Source: Clostridiales bacterium DTU089 (lineage in GTDB: Bacteria; Bacillota; Clostridia; Oscillospirales; Acutalibacteraceae). Taken from it: a stretch of DNA of 37,593 bases. Shown here piece by piece: positions 33,546 to 37,593 of this stretch. The translations under genes and the position numbers were made by a program. Where the stretch lies: NCBI GenBank assembly GCA_001513045.1, contig LFSB01000001.1:1-37593 (forward strand), given 5' to 3'. The notes beneath the pieces were generated by a model. It saw only the letters and a program-made list of their open reading frames with translations. It was not told the origin of the DNA and searched no databases. Every line of letters begins with the position of its first letter. Position 1 is the stretch's first letter.

Positions 33546-35483
33546 GTGAGTGTCCTTGCTATAGATATCGAAACCTACTCGGATATCGACCTTACCAAAT
33601 CGGGCGTGTATGCCTATTCGGACAGCCCCAATTTCACCATTTTGCTCTTTGCCTACGCCTTCGATGACGAACCCACGAGAATAGTTGATATCGCTTCCGG
33701 CGAAGAACTGCCGAAATCCGTCCTCGATGCGCTGACCAACGAAGCGATCACCAAGACAGCGTTCAATGCGGCTTTCGAGCGCATCTGCATTTCACGCTTT
33801 CTCGGTATTCATCTGTCTGCCGCCTCCTGGGTCTGCACGGCAGTTCAGTCGGCGATGCTCGCCCTGCCTCTGTCGCTTGACGGCGTGGGCGAAGTCCTCG
33901 ACATCACTCTGAAAAAGCTGAAGGAGGGCGCTGACCTCGTGCGCTTCTTCTCAATGCCATGCAAAGCGACAAAAGCCAACGGAGGACGGACTCGCAATCT
34001 TCCCGGCGATGCGCCGGAGAAGTGGGCGCGGTTCAAAGAATACTGTGTCCGTGATGTCGAAGCGGAGCGTGAAATCCGTGAGAAACTCCGAAACTATCCC
34101 ATTCCCGACAGCGAGATGGAGCTTTATCGGCTCGACCAGGAAATCAACGACAGAGGCATTCTCGTCGACCGGGAACTCGTCGCTTGCGCCGTGGAGTGTG
34201 ACCTTCAGTACAAGGAGCAGACCACTCGCCGCGCTTATGAGTTGACGGGCCTTGAAAACCCCAACTCGGTATCACAGGTAAAGGACTGGTTGGCGGGGCG
34301 CGGCGTGGATGCGGAAAGCCTCGACAAGAAAGCAGTCAAGGAACTGATGCCCGAAGCGGACGGAGAGGTCTTGGAGATGCTGAAGCTTCGTCTTCTCATG
34401 GCGAAGACCTCGGTCAAGAAGTACCAGGCCATAGAGCGTTCTGTCTGCTCAGACGGGCGCGTCCACGGGCTGCTGCAGTTTTACGGGGCGAACAGAACCG
34501 GCCGATGGGCGGGCCGGCTCGTCCAGGTTCAAAACCTCCCGCAAAACCATATACCCGACTTGGGGCTTGCCCGTGACCTCATAAAAAAGCGGCGTTTCGA
34601 GGATATCGATTTGCTATATGATTCCACCCCTGGGGTACTGTCGGAGCTTATCCGCACGGCGTTTGTTCCCCGTCCCGGCTGCCGTTTCATCGTGGCGGAT
34701 TTTAGCGCGATTGAGGCACGAGTGATTGCATGGCTCTCAGGCGAGAACTGGCGGCTCGATGTGTTTAAGACGCACGGACGCATTTATGAAGCGTCGGCTT
34801 CTGCCATGTTCGGTGTTCCCATTGAGCAGATCACCAAAGGCAGCCCTCTCAGGCAGAAGGGCAAAATCGCCGAACTCGCCCTCGGATACGGCGGCTCCGT
34901 AGGGGCGCTCACGGCGATGGGCGCTCTCGACATGGGCTTGACCGAAGAGGAACTTCAACCCCTTGTCAATCAATGGCGCGCAGCCAATCCGCACATTACG
35001 AAATACTGGTGGGACTGCGATGCTGCGGCATTTACAGCCGTTCAGGAAAAGACCGAAGTCACAGTCGGACGGGTTACCTTCTCTTGGCGTTCCGGCATCC
35101 TGTTCATCACGCTTCCTTCTGGACGCAAGCTCTCGTACATCAAACCCAGGCTGGCGACTAACCGCTTCGGCAGAACGGGACTGACTTATGAGGGAGTCGG
35201 TGAAAGCAAGAAGTGGCTTCGGATTGAGACCTACGGCCCGAAACTTGTGGAAAACATCGTCCAGGCCACAGCGCGCGACCTGCTTGCTGAAGGAATGCTC
35301 CGGCTTAGAAACACCGGGTTTGACATCGTGATGCACGTCCACGATGAAGCGGTTATCGAGGTTCCGCACGGCGTTTCCTCCGTTGAGGATGTATGCCGCA
35401 TTATGGCTGAAGCCCCTGCGTGGGCAGACGGTCTGCCGCTTCGCGCCGATGGGTACGAATGCGACTTTTATAAAAAGGATTAA
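33546..35483 (+). CDS. Phage family A DNA polymerase with 3'-5' exonuclease domain
   Basis: 645 residues. Exonuclease motif I is AIDIETYSD (D7, E9); a conserved CVRDVEAEREI fits motif III. Polymerase motif A is VADFSAIEARV (D385, E389), motif B RQKGKIAELALGYGG (R436, K440, Y448) and motif C VHDEAV (H599-E601). RTGRWAG is the usual thumb/fingers strand. It lacks the 5'-3' nuclease of bacterial Pol I, as normal for phage replicative enzymes. GTG at 33546 has GGAGAGG upstream and begins the exonuclease domain. Works with the downstream primase-helicase in replicating the element. Confidence 0.94.
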   Translation: MSVLAIDIETYSDIDLTKSGVYAYSDSPNFTILLFAYAFDDEPTRIVDIASGEELPKSVLDALTNEAITKTAFNAAFERICISRFLGIHLSAASWVCTAVQSAMLALPLSLDGVGEVLDITLKKLKEGADLVRFFSMPCKATKANGGRTRNLPGDAPEKWARFKEYCVRDVEAEREIREKLRNYPIPDSEMELYRLDQEINDRGILVDRELVACAVECDLQYKEQTTRRAYELTGLENPNSVSQVKDWLAGRGVDAESLDKKAVKELMPEADGEVLEMLKLRLLMAKTSVKKYQAIERSVCSDGRVHGLLQFYGANRTGRWAGRLVQVQNLPQNHIPDLGLARDLIKKRRFEDIDLLYDSTPGVLSELIRTAFVPRPGCRFIVADFSAIEARVIAWLSGENWRLDVFKTHGRIYEASASAMFGVPIEQITKGSPLRQKGKIAELALGYGGSVGALTAMGALDMGLTEEELQPLVNQWRAANPHITKYWWDCDAAAFTAVQEKTEVTVGRVTFSWRSGILFITLPSGRKLSYIKPRLATNRFGRTGLTYEGVGESKKWLRIETYGPKLVENIVQATARDLLAEGMLRLRNTGFDIVMHVHDEAVIEVPHGVSSVEDVCRIMAEAPAWADGLPLRADGYECDFYKKD

Positions 35484-35494
35484 GGAGGATAGAT

Positions 35495-35791
35495 ATGGGG
35501 GTCAACAAATTCAATGCCGAGGGCTATCCAGACCCAACGGCTTTCGAAGCTATCAGCAAAACCATCCGTGATGAGAAAAAGCCGAGAGTCAAGAGCGGCA
35601 AAAGCAGACAACGTCAGCGCGAAAACAGGCGATTGTATGGTAACGGCTCCGGCAATCGCATCAATCAAACCGACATCGCCCCTGTTAATGAGATGTGCGC
35701 TACCTGTATGAAAAACTCTGTCTGCCTGGCGGCTTTCAAGAAAGACTGCTGGTGCGGCAATCACGAATCGAAGGAGGTATCCTGCAAATGA
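35495..35791 (+). CDS. Small basic Cys-rich phage protein
   Basis: 98 residues. It opens with GVNKFNAEGYPDPTAFEAI, a phrase also seen at the start of other proteins in Clostridial phages, followed by a basic stretch (KKPRVKSGKSRQRQREN) and a C-terminal cysteine group (C-x2-C, C, CWC). A small zinc or nucleic-acid binding role is plausible but not shown. AAGGAGG precedes the ATG, 11 nt after the polymerase stop; its stop overlaps the next gene by 4 nt. Confidence 0.75.
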   Translation: MGVNKFNAEGYPDPTAFEAISKTIRDEKKPRVKSGKSRQRQRENRRLYGNGSGNRINQTDIAPVNEMCATCMKNSVCLAAFKKDCWCGNHESKEVSCK

Positions 35792-37593
35792 AAATAAAGG
35801 TATCGGTCGGCAACAGCCGCATGGATAAGAGGTGGAACCTGGTCGAAATGGAGCTTGAAGAGTTCCGCGACCGCATTGCCGCCACAAAGAGGACTGCCGA
35901 AACGGTCGAGCAGTATAAAAAGCTATCCAAAGCCCGGCAGGATGACATCAAGGATGTCGGCGGCTTTGTCCTCGGCGTACTCAAAAACGGACGCCGAAAA
36001 AAGGACAGCGTTGTTTCCCGCTCCGCGCTCTGCCTGGATATGGACTACGCAGAAGCGAGCGTCATCGAGCAGATTGAGATGTTCTTCTCCTTCCGCTGCT
36101 GGTTCTACTCGACCCATAAACACACCCCGGAGAAACCCCGCTTCAGGCTCATTGTCCCGCTTTCGCGCGATGTGACGCCGGATGAGTATATGGCAGTCGG
36201 CAGAAAGGTCGCCGAGGAAATCGGCATCGAGCAGTTTGACGATACCACCTATGAGCCGAGCCGCCTCATGTATTGGCCTTCCACCTCCTCGGACGGAGAG
36301 TTTGTTTTCCGTGAAATCGAAGGCGCGCTGCTCGACCCGGATGCCGTTCTCGCAAAATACACCGATTGGCGCAACACAGCCGAGTGGCCCGTGTCGAAGC
36401 GGCAGGTCACCGTTGTGCAGCGCGAGGTGAAAAAACAAGCCGACCCTCTCACGAAGCCCGGCACGGTAGGGGCGTTTTGCCGGACATACGGAGTGACCGA
36501 GGCAATTGAAACTTTCCTTCAGGATGTGTATAAGCACAGCGCCATGCCGGGTCGCTTTGACTACATCCCCGCTGATTCGCAGGCCGGCGTGGTCATCTAT
36601 GACGATAAGTATGCCTACAGCCATCATGCGACAGATCCCGCTTGCGGAAAACTGCTGAACGCTTTTGATGTGGTGCGTCTTCATAAATTCGGCGGTCTCG
36701 ATTCGAGAGCCGATGAGGACACCGAACCCGGCAAGCTGCCGTCATTCAAGGCAATGCAGGATTTTGCAGTCAACAATGAAGGCGTGAAGCTACAGCTTGC
36801 GAAGGAGCGCCAACTCGCGGCATCTGAGGAATTTACCTCTGATGGCGGCTCCGACTGGCAGTCCGTGCTTGAGCTTGATAAGCAGGGCCGGGTCAAGGAC
36901 ACTCTCACGAACATTGCCAATATCGTCCGCTTCGACCCGAACCTGCGCGCCATCGTCTATAACGAGTTTAAGTGCATGGTGGATGTGGTCGGAGAAACCC
37001 CGTGGAAACAGGTCAAGCCCGGATGGGGCGATGCCGACGTCGCTTGCGCGAAGGTGTACTTCGAGAGGGTCTACGGTATATGGTCGCCCACCAAATTCAA
37101 AGATGCTCTCCTCGCTGTTATCTCTGCCGAGCGGGTATATCACCCCATCAAGGAGTATTTCGATACGCTCTTCTGGGACGGCGAGGAACGAATTGACCGC
37201 TTGCTCGTGGATTATCTCGGAGCAGAGGATAACGCCTATACCCGTGCGGTCACGAGGAAAACGCTCTGCGCCGCCGTTGCCCGTGTATATGAGCCGGGCG
37301 TGAAGTTCGACTCAATTCTCGTTTTGAACGGGCCGCAGGGTATCGGCAAGTCTACCTTCTTTGCGAAGCTCGGCCGTGAGTGGTATTCGGATTCGCTCAC
37401 CATATCGGATATGAGGGACAAGACTGCAGCCGAGAAGTTGCAGGGGTACTGGATTCTCGAACTCGGAGAACTGGCCGGCATCAAGAAGGTCGATGTGGAG
37501 ACGGTCAAGTCGTTCATCACCCGTACCGATGATAAGTTCCGCCAGTCCTACGGCGTGACCGTCGAGAGCCATCCCCGAAACAACATCATCGTA
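35788..37593 (+). CDS. VirE/VapE-type primase-helicase (partial, runs off the window)
   Basis: 602 codons present, frame open at the end. The N-terminal part looks like an archaeo-eukaryotic primase (prim-pol) domain: CLDMDYA (D84, D86), STHKHTPEKPRFRLIVPLS and DTTYEPSRLMYWP. The second part is a VirE-type P-loop helicase with Walker A NGPQGIGKST (514-523) and LELGELAGIKK as Walker B region. Such bifunctional proteins prime and unwind DNA for phage or satellite replication. The ATG at 35788 overlaps the previous stop (ATGA) with AAGGAGG upstream. Confidence 0.9.
   Translation, partial: MKIKVSVGNSRMDKRWNLVEMELEEFRDRIAATKRTAETVEQYKKLSKARQDDIKDVGGFVLGVLKNGRRKKDSVVSRSALCLDMDYAEASVIEQIEMFFSFRCWFYSTHKHTPEKPRFRLIVPLSRDVTPDEYMAVGRKVAEEIGIEQFDDTTYEPSRLMYWPSTSSDGEFVFREIEGALLDPDAVLAKYTDWRNTAEWPVSKRQVTVVQREVKKQADPLTKPGTVGAFCRTYGVTEAIETFLQDVYKHSAMPGRFDYIPADSQAGVVIYDDKYAYSHHATDPACGKLLNAFDVVRLHKFGGLDSRADEDTEPGKLPSFKAMQDFAVNNEGVKLQLAKERQLAASEEFTSDGGSDWQSVLELDKQGRVKDTLTNIANIVRFDPNLRAIVYNEFKCMVDVVGETPWKQVKPGWGDADVACAKVYFERVYGIWSPTKFKDALLAVISAERVYHPIKEYFDTLFWDGEERIDRLLVDYLGAEDNAYTRAVTRKTLCAAVARVYEPGVKFDSILVLNGPQGIGKSTFFAKLGREWYSDSLTISDMRDKTAAEKLQGYWILELGELAGIKKVDVETVKSFITRTDDKFRQSYGVTVESHPRNNIIV

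Larger units (their letters stand above)
14874..37593. mobile_element. Prophage-like integrated element (left part; right end outside window)
   Basis: Everything right of the comM break is typical of mobile DNA: divergent XRE repressor/ImmA module, translesion polymerase, and a phage replication operon (DUF2800, DUF2815, family A polymerase, VirE primase-helicase). Cargo includes a helicase-nuclease, a methyltransferase/DUF262 unit and a leftward cassette. No capsid, terminase, tail, conjugation or integrase gene is visible in the 22.7 kb present, so phage versus phage-derived island cannot be settled here. Confidence 0.85.

Noticed and set aside
1-37593. tRNA, rRNA or CRISPR array
   Set aside because: None recognised on either strand; the attachment site is in a protein gene, not a tRNA.

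Overview
The window reads as a spore-forming Clostridia chromosome (Bacillota, Oscillospiraceae-like; inferred from gene content and GC-rich codon use) interrupted by a prophage-like integrated element. Positions 1-14873 are chromosome and about 14874-37593 is the left part of the element; its right end lies outside the window.

Chromosomal part. On the minus strand, transcribed from about 6100 down to 1, is a housekeeping cluster: an Asp23-family gene, nusB, a TsaD/Kae1-like paralogue, xseA, xseB, ispA, dxs and the start of tlyA. Upstream of it, also on the minus strand, is the complete eight-gene spoIIIA operon (AA to AH, 10895 to 6139), preceded by a good candidate sigma-E promoter. The order matches the B. 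subtilis spoIIIA...yqhY-nusB-xseA-xseB-ispA-dxs-yqxC block, but accB/accC are missing and a TsaD-like gene lies where folD would be. Divergently on the plus strand are a large YfhO-family membrane protein and comM (yifB). comM is cut off at residue 300, inside its ATPase domain, where the element begins.

Element part. (a) 15136-17616 encodes an SF1 (UvrD-like) helicase with a PD-(D/E)XK-like insertion and a C-terminal zinc ribbon. (b) 17671-20377 is a compact, visibly AT-richer module: strong promoter, small XRE regulator, EcoRI-type adenine methyltransferase, DUF262-HNH protein and terminator. It is best read as a restriction-modification or related defence unit. (c) 20382-27355 is one long leftward series of genes headed by an XRE repressor and an ImmA/IrrE metallopeptidase. 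It continues through tightly coupled small genes: two paralogous zinc ribbons, an EF-hand/transmembrane microprotein, a GIY-YIG-like protein, a membrane-anchored nuclease, several unassigned proteins and a SIMPL protein. (d) 27356-27550 is a switch region with two nested inverted repeats laid over a strong rightward promoter. (e) Rightwards follow a Y-family DNA polymerase and a 632-residue ImmA-XRE fusion, then a terminator and a hairpin-rich intergenic region. (f) 31122-37593 is a phage replication and recombination operon: DUF4406, a small protein, a Cas4-like DUF2800 exonuclease, a DUF2815 ssDNA-binding protein, a family A DNA polymerase, a Cys-rich protein and a VirE-type primase-helicase that runs off the window.

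How it fits together. The element looks like a temperate phage or phage-derived element integrated in comM. Leftward genes would be expressed in the lysogen (repressor, cargo, possible defence) and rightward genes on induction (translesion polymerase, replication). The most promising undescribed material is the 20382-25796 cargo cassette and its relation to the methyltransferase/DUF262 unit and the helicase-nuclease. No searches were run; family names come from motifs and layout read directly in the sequence.
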